A DNA stretch of 61,177 nucleotides from Shewanella benthica (GTDB lineage: Bacteria > Pseudomonadota > Gammaproteobacteria > Enterobacterales > Shewanellaceae). Shown piece after piece: positions 31,850 through 41,487 of this stretch. Below the pieces are notes generated by a model that was not told the origin of the DNA, ran no database searches, and saw only the letters and a program-made list of their open reading frames with translations. The stretch spans positions 1 through 61,177 of the forward strand of contig JAKVHY010000035.1 of NCBI GenBank assembly GCA_023284085.1, in the 5' to 3' direction. Position 1 is the stretch's first letter, and each line of letters starts with the position of its first letter. A program made the position numbers and the translations under genes.

Positions 31850-34454
31850 AACCGATTTGTCTGGCCTGTTTGCCGCCAGCAAACAATCTCATAATCACCT
31901 GCACCATGAACTGCCTTACCGCTTTTATGATGAAGAGGAGCAGGTGTTTGATAATGCTAATTCGCGCGGAATAGGCTTTAGTCTGTCACTGTTCAGTGGC
32001 GCCAATGATGACCTCATCACCTCACTCAATGCCATTGTCAGTACCCTGCCCGAGGGCGATAAATGGCATTATCAGTTTGTCATGGTCGGCAATAACCAAA
32101 TTGGCGAACTCATTGAACAAAACCAAGCCCTGCTCAGTGGCCGTAATGCCATTTGCGATAAGTTCGCCTTTAACGAAGCTATTTACGCAAAGCACAGCGC
32201 CAAGCATGGCTTTGGCACCAAGTTAAGTTCGACATATCACTATGACATTAAGAACGCCAAGGCCTGGTTGTTTGTCTCTACCACGCTCGACATGACCGCG
32301 TTGATGGACATGCGTCTGAGTCTTGAATCTGAGTTGGCCCAAACCGGCATGCAGATTGAGCGGTTATCAGGCGAAGGACTGATTGAGCATTGCCGTGAAC
32401 ATCTGAACTTTAATCACCATCAAGACCGCCGTATAGCGGCCACTTATAACGAGTATCAGCCCCTGAATACGCAGATACTCAGTCCAGACAGTGAGTTTAT
32501 CTTTAACCGCGACTGCATCAATACCCGTCATACGCCGATGTGCAGTGATGAGCCCGCACAAGCCACCTTAGTCAGTTTAGGGCTTAAACGTCTGCCCAAT
32601 GATTTCAGACTTTACGCTTTTCCGAACTGCTTAGCCTCGATGACCACCACAATGAACAGCTTGCAGTGCCCGCACCGCATTAGTGTGCATTTCTATATCA
32701 ATAAGACCGGCGAGCAAGTGACCAGCAATGACAGTAAAATAGGCTCACTGACTAAAACGGTGGGTTCTCCAATGAGACTGCTCATTCCGGGTGCCGCCGA
32801 TGAATTAGCAGAGCGCAAGGCATTGCAAACAGGCTTAGGCGCTGGCGACTATAAAATCTGCACCATGACGATGAACGTCACCCTGTATACCACCAAGGAC
32901 AACCAGCGTAACAACACGTCTAAAGCCGTGGCCACCTTTCGCGGCGCAGGGCTTGAACTCATCAAAACCAATATGCTACAGGGACTGTGCGCCCTATCGA
33001 CACTGCCATTCTGCATGAGCGAAGGATTCATGAAGGACAGTATCAAGGCAGGACAGACCTTCATGATGAAGACCTCAAACTTGGTGAATTTTTTACCCGT
33101 GGTGGCCGACCATAAACGCTTATCGGGCGGGTTGTTGCTGCCAACGATGCGCCACCAAATCAGCTTTTTTGATCCCTTTCGCTGTGGTGCAGATAACTAC
33201 AACATGGCCATCACCGGTGGCTCCGGGGCGGGCAAATCCTTTTTCACCCAAGCACTGGTGAAATCCATCTATGCTCGAGGCGGTAAAGTGTGGATTTTGG
33301 ACAAGGGCCAGAGCTACAAAAAACTGACGCAGACACTCGGCGGCGTCTACCTCGACCACACCCAAATCCGCCTCAACCCGTTTACGCACCTAGGCAAAGT
33401 ACAGCAAGTTCACGATGCTGGGACATTCGGCGACATTGTGAATGAAGAAGGTAAAAAAGTAGACCCAATTGTCGAAGTGCTGGGTAACATTACCGCGTTG
33501 ATCGCCACCATGGCCTCACCGGATGAAAAGCTCAACGGATTTCAAAGCGCCATACTCGGGGATGCGATTTTGATTGCCTGGAAAGAAAAGGGCAATACTG
33601 CGCGGATAGATGATGTACAAGCGGCCCTGTATTCCATTGCAGTGGATAAGGGGGATGACAGGCGCATCAGTGATATCGCCGCCCAACTCAACAAATTCTG
33701 CTCCGACGGTATCTATGGCGCGGTGTTCAATGAACCGTCACAACTCGACCCTAGTATCGACATTACCACCCTGGAGCTGGACGATTTCAGTAATGAACTC
33801 CTGCGCCCGGTGGTATTTGCCCTGATGGTGGCCATTAATCAGCAGATGTTCCTCTCCGGTCAACGTTCTATCCCCAAGGTGTGCATCATCGAAGAAGCGT
33901 GGAAACTGATGAGTGGCACCAACGCACAAAGCAAGGACTTCATTAACGAAGGCTACCGCACTGCGCGTAAATTTGGCGGCAGTTTCGCCACGGTCACACA
34001 AGGGGTAGAGGATTTCTTTACCAACGCCGAAGCCAAAGCGGCGCTGAACAGCTCAGACATTCACATTACCCTCCGCCAAGGCGAGGGATTGGGAGATTTT
34101 CTGGCAAAACACCCCGACCACTTTACCGCCTTTGAGCAAATAATGATTAAGTCTTTCCCACGCGCCAATGATGCCGGACACTCGTGTGTGATGCTCAAAG
34201 CGGGGGGCAGGGTATCCTTTCACCGGGTGTTTGCTGACCCGTGGTCCCGCGCAATGCTCTCCACCGAGCCTACCGAGTTTGACCATTGTGACGCCCTCAT
34301 CAAACAGGGCATGCCGCTGCTTGATGCCATTGAGCAAACCGCACTGCATTTCTACCCCAAAGATATGCAAAGCTTTGATGCCATTCTGGCGGCGGCCAAA
34401 CCGCAACAGGCTCAATCTGATGGCAGTTCTAGTTCTGACGCGGAGGCCGCGTAA
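31836..34454 (+). CDS. traC: Type-F conjugative transfer ATPase TraC (VirB4-like)
   Basis: An 872-residue cytoplasmic ATPase. The N-terminal VirB4 domain (about 20-420) includes YRFYDEEEQVFDNANSRGIG. The C-terminal RecA-like motor has Walker A ITGGSGAGKSFFTQALV (about 456-472), the adjacent YARGGKVWILDKGQSYKKL, Walker B KVCIIEEAWKLMSG (about 680-693) and a downstream FATVTQGVEDFF. TraC energises pilus assembly at the inner face of the T4SS. Length and order match F. It overlaps the preceding mosaic gene, and its TAATG junction couples it to trbI. Confidence 0.95.
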   Translation: MKQLKTDLSGLFAASKQSHNHLHHELPYRFYDEEEQVFDNANSRGIGFSLSLFSGANDDLITSLNAIVSTLPEGDKWHYQFVMVGNNQIGELIEQNQALLSGRNAICDKFAFNEAIYAKHSAKHGFGTKLSSTYHYDIKNAKAWLFVSTTLDMTALMDMRLSLESELAQTGMQIERLSGEGLIEHCREHLNFNHHQDRRIAATYNEYQPLNTQILSPDSEFIFNRDCINTRHTPMCSDEPAQATLVSLGLKRLPNDFRLYAFPNCLASMTTTMNSLQCPHRISVHFYINKTGEQVTSNDSKIGSLTKTVGSPMRLLIPGAADELAERKALQTGLGAGDYKICTMTMNVTLYTTKDNQRNNTSKAVATFRGAGLELIKTNMLQGLCALSTLPFCMSEGFMKDSIKAGQTFMMKTSNLVNFLPVVADHKRLSGGLLLPTMRHQISFFDPFRCGADNYNMAITGGSGAGKSFFTQALVKSIYARGGKVWILDKGQSYKKLTQTLGGVYLDHTQIRLNPFTHLGKVQQVHDAGTFGDIVNEEGKKVDPIVEVLGNITALIATMASPDEKLNGFQSAILGDAILIAWKEKGNTARIDDVQAALYSIAVDKGDDRRISDIAAQLNKFCSDGIYGAVFNEPSQLDPSIDITTLELDDFSNELLRPVVFALMVAINQQMFLSGQRSIPKVCIIEEAWKLMSGTNAQSKDFINEGYRTARKFGGSFATVTQGVEDFFTNAEAKAALNSSDIHITLRQGEGLGDFLAKHPDHFTAFEQIMIKSFPRANDAGHSCVMLKAGGRVSFHRVFADPWSRAMLSTEPTEFDHCDALIKQGMPLLDAIEQTALHFYPKDMQSFDAILAAAKPQQAQSDGSSSSDAEAA

Positions 34455-34861
34455 TGAATATGAATACTTCCCTGTTAACCACACCCACGCTATTCATCGT
34501 TCTCTCGGTCCTGCTTATTAGTATCGGCGCCTCGTTCACCCTACACCTGATGGTTAAAGAAATCGTCGAGTTCGACATTAACGACACCATCACGAGATTT
34601 GAGCAGGACATTGCTAACAGCACGCTCAGTGATGAAAAGCGAAAGGCTGAAATTCAGCGATTCACTCGCACGTTGGACAGTGTTGTCGAGCAGTACGCCA
34701 AGGACAACAACGTCACCGTGTTAGTCAGTCCGGCCATAGTCAGTGGCGCCGAGGATGCGACTGCTGAGATACAGCAAGCCTTACTCAACGCCTTGCAGGC
34801 ACAGATTGACGCTAAGCAGCAACCATCTAAAGCAAGCGTGCTTGAAAGAGCGCCCGAATGA
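34454..34861 (+). CDS. trbI: TrbI-like F-type transfer protein
   Basis: A 135-residue protein with one N-terminal membrane helix (about 10-32, TPTLFIVLSVLLISIGASFT) and a periplasmic, charged helical segment. TVLVSPAIVSGAEDATAEIQ (about 84-103) matches the conserved C-terminal block of F TrbI. TrbI affects pilus retraction in F. It overlaps traC by one base and traW by four. Confidence 0.85.
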   Translation: MNMNTSLLTTPTLFIVLSVLLISIGASFTLHLMVKEIVEFDINDTITRFEQDIANSTLSDEKRKAEIQRFTRTLDSVVEQYAKDNNVTVLVSPAIVSGAEDATAEIQQALLNALQAQIDAKQQPSKASVLERAPE

Positions 34862-35595
34862 AACAGGGCCTGCCACTCACGCTTACTCTGGGGCTGCTTT
34901 TACTGGGCGTGGTTCCCGGTTCTCACGCTAAGGATTTAGGCGTAGTCGGTCAGGTGTTTCCCATCAGCGAAATCGACATGCTGCAATGGATACAACAACG
35001 CCTACGCACCCTAGAGCAAACAGGGGAGCTAGACAGCATGAAACAGCAGTTTCAAGATAACGTGAAAGCCAGTGTCAGGCGCCCTCGTCCGGTGGGGTTG
35101 ATCACCACCACTTCCCCCGAGGTGTTCACGGTAGATCCAAGCTTGACGCTGGCCAGTGATATTACCGACATGGACGGCAACCTGATTTACCCCAAGGGCA
35201 CTCGCATCAATCCGTTTGACACTGCCACCTGGCCAGCCATGCCGCGAGCCAGTCAGGCGCAATTTCAATTCAATAAGACCTTGGTGTTTTTTAATGGTGA
35301 CGATGTACAGCAACGCCTATGGGCATTGGGTTATCAGAGTCAACATACTGATGAAACCATCAAGTGGATACTCACGGGTGGCGAGCCTGAAACCACTCAC
35401 CACCAACTGAACGCGCGCATTTACTTTGACCAGCAAGGCAGCTTGAGCCGCAAGCTGACCCTAAAGCGCGTGCCATCAGTAGTAAAACAAGTCGGCATTC
35501 AGTGGCAGGTACAGGAAATCGATGTGTCGCACTTTCCACTTTATGACCCCGATGAGATAGGCGCCGCGCACACAGAGGAAGCACGCCATGAGTAA
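34858..35595 (+). CDS. traW: Type-F conjugative transfer protein TraW
   Basis: A 245-residue periplasmic protein. The signal peptide (about 1-24) ends PGSHA. The mature chain starts KDLGVVGQVFPISEIDMLQW, the family hallmark, and continues with PKGTRINPFDT and FFNGDDVQQ. TraW interacts with TrbC and is needed for pilus assembly. It overlaps both neighbours in the traC-trbI-traW-traU run. Confidence 0.93.
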   Translation: MKQGLPLTLTLGLLLLGVVPGSHAKDLGVVGQVFPISEIDMLQWIQQRLRTLEQTGELDSMKQQFQDNVKASVRRPRPVGLITTTSPEVFTVDPSLTLASDITDMDGNLIYPKGTRINPFDTATWPAMPRASQAQFQFNKTLVFFNGDDVQQRLWALGYQSQHTDETIKWILTGGEPETTHHQLNARIYFDQQGSLSRKLTLKRVPSVVKQVGIQWQVQEIDVSHFPLYDPDEIGAAHTEEARHE

Positions 35596-36616
35596 TCCCA
35601 TCTCTTTGAATGGCATCCGTGTATTACTCACGTTTGCGTGCCTACTCATTAGCGCGCCTTTTAATGCGAGTGCTCAAGGCGCCTCCTGCACCGGCACCTT
35701 CGTCAACCCCATAACCGATATCTGTTGGTCGTGTATTTTCCCGTTCACCATTGGCAGTGTGCCCATCATTCCAGGCGGCCTGCCCGATACGCTCAACCCC
35801 GTTTCACCTATTTCTTTTTGCCCCAAGCCCCCGCCTGTTTTTGTGCAAATAGGCCTCAATATCGGTTATTGGGAGCCAGATACCCTCGTCGATGTAACCA
35901 GAGTCCCCTACTGCATGGTCAATATGGGCATGAGCCTGGGTGGTGCTAATCTGCCACAAATTGGCGGACGTACAACGGCGCGTGAGGGCGATTCATCAGA
36001 TGGCGGGTTTTATCATGGCCACTGGTACAAGTACCCCATTATTTACTGGCTGCAAATCATGGAAAGCGTGGCCTGCATGGCCACCGACAATTTCGATATT
36101 GCTTACCTCACCGAAATAGACCCGCTGTGGGACGATGACATACTGTCATTTATCCTCAACCCCGAAGCGATTTTATTTGGCAATGTGGTGTCGCAATTGG
36201 CCTGCGCCACCGAAGCTATAGCGACCTCAACCAATTTCGTACTGCCGTTTGACGCATTGTTCTGGTGTCTGGGTTCGCAAGGCTCTGCTTACCCGTTAAC
36301 CGGCACCACTAATTACCGTGATACGCCTATCCAGGCCGGCACGCTCATTTTAGAGCGACTGAACTACAAACTGCACCGCCAAGGCATTGTGTGGGAGTCC
36401 CACGGGACAGATGGCGCCATTTGCTATCAAACCCCGATGCCGATATTACCGAAATCCCGTTATCGCTATCAGATGACCAACACCATACCTGATGCACTCT
36501 GGGCGCACCCCTACACCACAACCACCGTTATTTGGGAAAGCGGTCATGACAACCCTATTTCCGGTGACAACTTCGGCTTTATTAACTTCAAGAAACGCAA
36601 CTGCGTGTTTTTGTGA
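35588..36616 (+). CDS. traU: Conjugal transfer protein TraU
   Basis: A 342-residue exported, cysteine-rich protein. The signal ends FNASA, followed by CTGTFVNPITDICWSCIFPF (about 33-52), the TraU signature. Ten or more cysteines are present, consistent with disulfides made in the periplasm with help from DsbC-like TrbB. TraU is required for DNA transfer more than for pilus formation in F. Confidence 0.94.
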   Translation: MSNPISLNGIRVLLTFACLLISAPFNASAQGASCTGTFVNPITDICWSCIFPFTIGSVPIIPGGLPDTLNPVSPISFCPKPPPVFVQIGLNIGYWEPDTLVDVTRVPYCMVNMGMSLGGANLPQIGGRTTAREGDSSDGGFYHGHWYKYPIIYWLQIMESVACMATDNFDIAYLTEIDPLWDDDILSFILNPEAILFGNVVSQLACATEAIATSTNFVLPFDALFWCLGSQGSAYPLTGTTNYRDTPIQAGTLILERLNYKLHRQGIVWESHGTDGAICYQTPMPILPKSRYRYQMTNTIPDALWAHPYTTTTVIWESGHDNPISGDNFGFINFKKRNCVFL

Positions 36617-36625
36617 TGAGGGAAT

Positions 36626-37408
36626 GTGATGAAAAAAATTGAAGCCAAATTTGCAACAACTTATACCTGTTTATCCACATTACTTGTGGGTAAGTGGCGA
36701 ATTAACAAGCAAATCAAACCATTGGCAACGCTGGGGTTATTGGCCTTAAGTGGACTTTTTTCACAGGCACTCGCGACACAAACTCAGAGAGCTCACTATA
36801 GCAGTGAGGAACTGCAAGCACTGAGTCAACGAGAGCAGCGCGCCATGAACAATGCCTCGCCGGTGATGGACATTAACCCCGTCAACCTCATCGAACAAGC
36901 CCGTCAGTTTGAACAACAAAGCAAAACACAATTAGACGCAGCGCTGTCACCCGTATTAGAGAAAGCAAAGCAACACAATCCTGCAGCAGATGCAAAAGGC
37001 ATCATGGTGTTTGCTTCCCTTTCAATGCCCCGCACCTCACTGATTCAACTGCTGATGCAAAGCGCCGATTTACAAGTGCCTATCATTATTCGCGGCGTCC
37101 AGCCTCAAGGCTTTACCGCCACCATCAAGCAGATGAACGCGTTGATTAATCACCAAGGCCAAATCATCAACAGTGGCTTTGCGATAAATCCTCAATGGTT
37201 TACCCAGTTTGGCATTACCCAAGTTCCCGCCTTTGTGGCCATCAAGCCCGGCAAGTGCCACGCCAAGCAGCCGTGTAGCCAAGATGATTTTGACGTGCTC
37301 TACGGCAATGTGTCGCTCTATGACGCCCTGAGCTTACTTAGCCAACACGGCAATGTGCCTGACATAGCGGGCAATGCGCTGTCCCAACATCGCTTAATCG
37401 AGGAGTAA
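36626..37408 (+). CDS. trbC: Type-F pilin assembly protein TrbC
   Basis: A 260-residue protein with an N-terminal hydrophobic segment (about 31-50) ending FSQALA, then a periplasmic domain. GIMVFASLSMPRTSLIQLLM (about 117-136) and VPIIIRGVQPQGFTATIKQM (about 145-164) are the conserved TrbC block, and QFGITQVPAFVAIK (about 192-205) shows a thioredoxin-like fold. It cooperates with TraW in pilus assembly. The N-terminus before the signal is unusually long (about 30 residues). Confidence 0.92.
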   Translation: MMKKIEAKFATTYTCLSTLLVGKWRINKQIKPLATLGLLALSGLFSQALATQTQRAHYSSEELQALSQREQRAMNNASPVMDINPVNLIEQARQFEQQSKTQLDAALSPVLEKAKQHNPAADAKGIMVFASLSMPRTSLIQLLMQSADLQVPIIIRGVQPQGFTATIKQMNALINHQGQIINSGFAINPQWFTQFGITQVPAFVAIKPGKCHAKQPCSQDDFDVLYGNVSLYDALSLLSQHGNVPDIAGNALSQHRLIEE

Positions 37409-37412
37409 AGCT

Positions 37413-37664
37413 ATGGAGTTTTTACGACAACTTATGGACCCCACCCTGTTCATGGTACTCATGATCCCGCTCTTTGCATTGTTCTGCTTAGGGTGGTGCT
37501 TAGTACTCTCCTTTAGCGGGCACCCAAGCTGGGGCAGCATCGGATACAAAGCGCTCTTTGGCTTCACCTGCCTCTTCTTTTTGACCTGTATCACGATCGT
37601 ATTAATCAGCATCTACAACAGCCCCCATTATGCAGAGGGATGTTTTACAGGAGGATTGTGCTGA
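37413..37664 (+). CDS. Small membrane protein between trbC and traN
   Basis: An 83-residue protein with two strong membrane helices (about 10-33, TLFMVLMIPLFALFCLGWCL, and about 47-70, ALFGFTCLFFLTCITIVLIS). It is four bases after trbC, and its stop overlaps the traN ATG (TGATG). F has only small accessory genes at comparable places. Function unknown, but it is clearly part of the transfer operon. Confidence 0.75.
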   Translation: MEFLRQLMDPTLFMVLMIPLFALFCLGWCLVLSFSGHPSWGSIGYKALFGFTCLFFLTCITIVLISIYNSPHYAEGCFTGGLC

Positions 37665-39496
37665 TGAAACCCTTCCTCATACTGGCATTAATGGTGTCAC
37701 TGCCACTGATGGCCGCTAATGCCAACAGCAATACCGAAACCGACTATCGCAATAATGTGCAATGGGCCAAAGACAGCATTTCTCAAAACCAGCAGAAATC
37801 GGGTTTCAAAGATTTTGATGTCAACACACTCTGTCAGGACGCTGCATGTCGAAGTGGTGTGGCCAATCCAGCGCAATCTCGCTACTACAATAATGAATCG
37901 GCGTTAAGTGGTGATGCACGAAATGAGACCAGCCGAAATGAGCAATCGCAAGCAGTGACCACCTCATTCAACAATGGGCGCCCCAGCATTGATGAGAACG
38001 ACCCCGCCTATCGTGCTGCCATCGGCTACCAGAATGACGCTTATAATATCAGTCACGGCATTTCATCCAAGTATCATGACTGCGATAAGGGATTGCGCTG
38101 TGAAATAGGCACGGCAACGAGGAGTTGCTCCATCCCGACAAATACCCCCGTGCAATGCAGTATCACACCTTATGTAGAAGACGTTTTTAACTATTACACG
38201 GAATACCCCTACACACTCTCTGGGACACCACCTTTCTCAATCTCCCTCAACAACCCGAGTGCGACAATAACCAGTATACACATTCAAGGAGAGTTACTTG
38301 CCTTTGGCCGAAAACAAGTAGGGGGCGGGAGCTTCAATTATACCGTTGGCCCTGCCACCGCATTGCATTTTAAGGTTAATAACTCGCCATTGGGCGTTGC
38401 CCCACTACAAAAAGAATGGATATCTTGTGCTAAAACAAAATGCCCTTATACCATCAACGCATCATTTCCTTATCACGGAAAAGCCGACGTTTTCAGTTTG
38501 TCGGTAGCCACCGAGTTAGGCGGAATTCCCGAACCTGCCATACTAGATCTGGCTAATTTATCTATTGTCGTGAACGTCCTCCAACAACGCGTAGACATGA
38601 GTTCTCGCAATAGTTGCGGCGCATTAATACCAGAATGCCAACAGATAAGTCGCCAATGTGTTGAGAGTAAGGAAACCCGCATTATTGATGGTGTAAACGT
38701 CACTCAAGATTGCTGGAAAGAACAAGTGTCTTATCAATGCAACACACCTAATACCTGCACATCATTATCAGAATGCACCACTCAATCCCGCGCTTGTGAG
38801 ACGTTACTTGAAGGCGTTTGCATCAGTGAAACACAACAGCGACTTTGCGAAACACAAGAATGCCAAGATGTCGGTTTAGTGTGCGGGGAAGATTCATTTG
38901 CATTAAGTGGTGATTATTATGAGCCCAGCGCCACCCAAAGCACGGACTTTAATCGCGCTGCCGCAGGGTTAGCGGCGATAAGCGAAGCGGGGCAAGACGT
39001 GAGTGGTGCAGCCAGCATCAATGAGAACAGCGCCATTATCTTCAAGGGCGACATTATGCGCTGCTCCAACAAGCCCATGGGGCTAAGCAATTGTTGTCAG
39101 GACAGTGGCTGGGGCAATGACATTGGTATCACTTCGTGCAGTGAAGAAGAAAAAGCCTTAGGGGATGCCAAAGAAGACAAGCTCACCATCAGTTTGGGTG
39201 AGTATTGCGCTGAAAAAATCTTAGGCATTTGCATCCGCAAAAAAAAATCCTATTGCGCATTCAGCAGCAAGCTTGCCCGAATAGTACAAGAGGAGGGCAA
39301 GGCCCAGCTCGGGCTTAATTTTGGCAGTGCTAAGAACCCAGATTGCCGCGCATTTACCCCCAACCAATTACAACAGCTCAACATGGATAGCATGGATTTT
39401 TCTGATTTCTATGAAGACCTGCACGAAGGTATAAACATGCCCAACACAGATGAAATTCAGCAGCGACTACAGCAATCTGTCGGGGGTAACTCATGA
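37664..39496 (+). CDS. traN: Mating-pair stabilisation adhesin TraN
   Basis: A 610-residue outer-membrane adhesin from the ATG at 37664. The frame is open further upstream, but that part overlaps the previous gene. The signal peptide runs about 1-20 (FLILALMVSLPLMAANA). The mature part has more than 25 cysteines concentrated at about 310-400 and 465-520 (QISRQCVESKETR, SNCCQDSGWGNDIGI), as in F TraN. TraN stabilises contact with the recipient surface and gives conjugation its species preference; its tip domain is the variable part. It overlaps traF by four bases. Confidence 0.93.
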   Translation: MKPFLILALMVSLPLMAANANSNTETDYRNNVQWAKDSISQNQQKSGFKDFDVNTLCQDAACRSGVANPAQSRYYNNESALSGDARNETSRNEQSQAVTTSFNNGRPSIDENDPAYRAAIGYQNDAYNISHGISSKYHDCDKGLRCEIGTATRSCSIPTNTPVQCSITPYVEDVFNYYTEYPYTLSGTPPFSISLNNPSATITSIHIQGELLAFGRKQVGGGSFNYTVGPATALHFKVNNSPLGVAPLQKEWISCAKTKCPYTINASFPYHGKADVFSLSVATELGGIPEPAILDLANLSIVVNVLQQRVDMSSRNSCGALIPECQQISRQCVESKETRIIDGVNVTQDCWKEQVSYQCNTPNTCTSLSECTTQSRACETLLEGVCISETQQRLCETQECQDVGLVCGEDSFALSGDYYEPSATQSTDFNRAAAGLAAISEAGQDVSGAASINENSAIIFKGDIMRCSNKPMGLSNCCQDSGWGNDIGITSCSEEEKALGDAKEDKLTISLGEYCAEKILGICIRKKKSYCAFSSKLARIVQEEGKAQLGLNFGSAKNPDCRAFTPNQLQQLNMDSMDFSDFYEDLHEGINMPNTDEIQQRLQQSVGGNS

Positions 39497-40419
39497 GTAT
39501 TGGATTGAGAACGTCACAACGTCAGAAAAGCATGACCCATTCTCTTACTTATTATTGTGCCTGGATGCGCCGGATTTTTCGGTGGAAAGCACAGGTGCCG
39601 TTTACCTGTCTGTCCACAAAAAACCGGGGCGTTGAGGCCAACAAGCGCAGCGCGTTAGGGTTGTCGGGAATACTATTGGTCACGCTGCCTTTAATAGCAC
39701 CCCCCGTCCACGCCAGTGATGCCGCAGGGTGGCGCTGGTATAACGAGCCTGTTGTGGCCAAGAAACCATTGAAAAGGAAAGCACCACGGACGCCCAGCGT
39801 CACAGTCACGCGCACCCATACGCTGAGCCCCACTGAGCAGATGCAGTCATTTAAGCGCTACTTTGATGACACGCTCAATGATGCGGTGATTAACCCGACC
39901 AACGCCAAGAAGGTCGAGAAATCCATGAAGCTCAATCAATACGTCTCAGAGCAATCCTCCTTGTACGGCATGACTTTTAAGAAGGTGCTGCTGGATAACC
40001 CCGACTTGTCTTACACCAAAGACCGCCCGACTGAGCAGGCCGCCAGAAGCACTTACCTCACCCTTGAGCGCGGTAAAAAAGTCCGTGCGGTGCGCAGTTT
40101 GGCAGAGGAAGGCTGGGGATTGTTCTTTGTCTATAAAGGCAATGAGGCCATAGATAAAGCATTAGCGCCGAGTGTGCAGCAGTTCGCCGACCAGCACGGC
40201 ATTGAGCTGCTAGGCGTCACGCTCGATGGCCAAACACTGAACAGCATCCACCACACCAGACAAAACCAACAGCATCTTAATGTGCCCTTTAGTCCCGCCC
40301 TGGTACTGGTTAATCCCAGCACGGGCGAGATGAAGCCGCTCGCCTATGGGTTTATCTCACAAGAAGATTTGCTGGGCCGTTTTTTGAATGTGGCGACTGA
40401 TTTTGCCCCCGACTTTTAG
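39493..40419 (+). CDS. traF: Type-F pilus assembly protein TraF
   Basis: A 308-residue protein. A long N-terminal stretch leads to a hydrophobic signal (about 55-74, LGLSGILLVTLPLIAPPVHA). The periplasmic thioredoxin-like domain includes EEGWGLFFVYKGNEAID (about 205-221) where the active-site CxxC of thioredoxins would sit but is absent, as in F TraF. QHLNVPFSPALVLVNP (about 260-275) holds the cis-Pro region. Start chosen by the GGGGGTAA site and ATGA overlap with traN. Confidence 0.92.
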   Translation: MSIGLRTSQRQKSMTHSLTYYCAWMRRIFRWKAQVPFTCLSTKNRGVEANKRSALGLSGILLVTLPLIAPPVHASDAAGWRWYNEPVVAKKPLKRKAPRTPSVTVTRTHTLSPTEQMQSFKRYFDDTLNDAVINPTNAKKVEKSMKLNQYVSEQSSLYGMTFKKVLLDNPDLSYTKDRPTEQAARSTYLTLERGKKVRAVRSLAEEGWGLFFVYKGNEAIDKALAPSVQQFADQHGIELLGVTLDGQTLNSIHHTRQNQQHLNVPFSPALVLVNPSTGEMKPLAYGFISQEDLLGRFLNVATDFAPDF

Positions 40420-40442
40420 TTGAATTTAAGGTAGGAAATAGC

Positions 40443-40754
40443 ATGTATAACGAATCATTAGAAAGGGTCAATAAAATCATAGACTCCTTAGCTTGTATAT
40501 CTAGAGTATCCAGAAAATCTGGTTTTCGCTTCATCTATTTTGGTGGAGATGATGATTACAGGGAAAACGTCAAAAGACTGATACGAGATAGAATTTTATG
40601 GCTGGATGACGAAAATATTGAGGTCAGTGACAATGAAATAGAAACACTGGTTGATAGGTTTATAACTCAAGTGGTTCGACAAAATATCACAGATAAAAAC
40701 CGTCATGTTTTGATTGATAATTACCCAAGTGTTTGGGCAAACATTACAGATTAA
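40443..40754 (+). CDS. Hypothetical protein in the transfer operon, 103 residues
   Basis: A soluble, charged protein (YNESLERVNKIIDSLACISR at the start, DIENIEVSDNEIETLVDRF-like acidic centre). It lacks a signal sequence and lies between traF and a membrane protein gene, the region where F has trbA and artA. AAGGTAGG precedes the start. No family recognised. Base composition is more AT-rich than its neighbours, so it may be a later insertion into the operon. Confidence 0.7.
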   Translation: MYNESLERVNKIIDSLACISRVSRKSGFRFIYFGGDDDYRENVKRLIRDRILWLDDENIEVSDNEIETLVDRFITQVVRQNITDKNRHVLIDNYPSVWANITD

Positions 40755-40770
40755 ATAAAGGAATACGATC

Positions 40771-41487
40771 ATGACGATAATGAAAAAAATCAAGCCGTAT
40801 AAATTAGCACTCTGCTATGTTTCGGCCTTCTTAATGATGTGCCTCTTAACTGACATGGCGGCCATCCGATGGCTCACTCTCTTGTTGCTGGCTTTTGGTG
40901 GCGTGGCTATCATTTACCCGCTTTTCAATCGAGCGCCCTCTCGGCATATTCTCATCCCGCGTCACCGATTAAAGGTGATGATGCCGACCTACGTAGTCGC
41001 ATTAGTGCCGGCCATCATAATCAGCTACTCGATGGAGGCATATTACGACCCGTTGACGCTCAATTCACAGCTGATGCACATCCAACTTGCTATGTACCTG
41101 CTCACCATAGGTTATTTTTTGGTGTGCACAGTCCTCTCTTCGGGCGAACTACAAGACAACCTCTCCGCCTACAAATCAGATGAAGCAACGGCTCGGTTTG
41201 AGGCTGAAATGCGAGGCACCCAGTGTGCAAAAGCCACTGACACGCGCGCGCCTCACCCTGCGCAGTATTACCGCACGGTATCAACAAACCTCCTACTTGC
41301 CTATAGCGGCCTGTCTAACATGCTCAATGTCATTGCCATGCTGATTTTCCTCCAGACATATGATGCACCGATGGGCTGGCCGATGCTAATCCTAATCATG
41401 CTGCAACTGCTCGGCGCGATAGCTTTCTTTAGAGCGGTGAGTCGTCCAGCAGCCCTGCCCGCCCAACCTGAGATGGAGATATCATGA
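40771..41487 (+). CDS. Polytopic membrane protein between traF and trbB
   Basis: A 238-residue protein with about six hydrophobic segments (among them LALCYVSAFLMMCLLTDMAA, LTLLLLAFGGVAIIYPLF, VVALVPAIIISYS, AMYLLTIGYFLVCTVL and PMLILIMLQLLGAIAFFRA). It overlaps trbB by four bases. Its position corresponds to F trbA, also a membrane protein, but I see no convincing sequence link. AAAGGAA lies ahead of the ATG. Confidence 0.75.
   Translation: MTIMKKIKPYKLALCYVSAFLMMCLLTDMAAIRWLTLLLLAFGGVAIIYPLFNRAPSRHILIPRHRLKVMMPTYVVALVPAIIISYSMEAYYDPLTLNSQLMHIQLAMYLLTIGYFLVCTVLSSGELQDNLSAYKSDEATARFEAEMRGTQCAKATDTRAPHPAQYYRTVSTNLLLAYSGLSNMLNVIAMLIFLQTYDAPMGWPMLILIMLQLLGAIAFFRAVSRPAALPAQPEMEIS

Noticed and set aside
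36661..36672. DnaA-box-like TTATCCACA inside trbC
   Set aside because: It lies within a coding sequence far from rep; a single match is not evidence of an origin.
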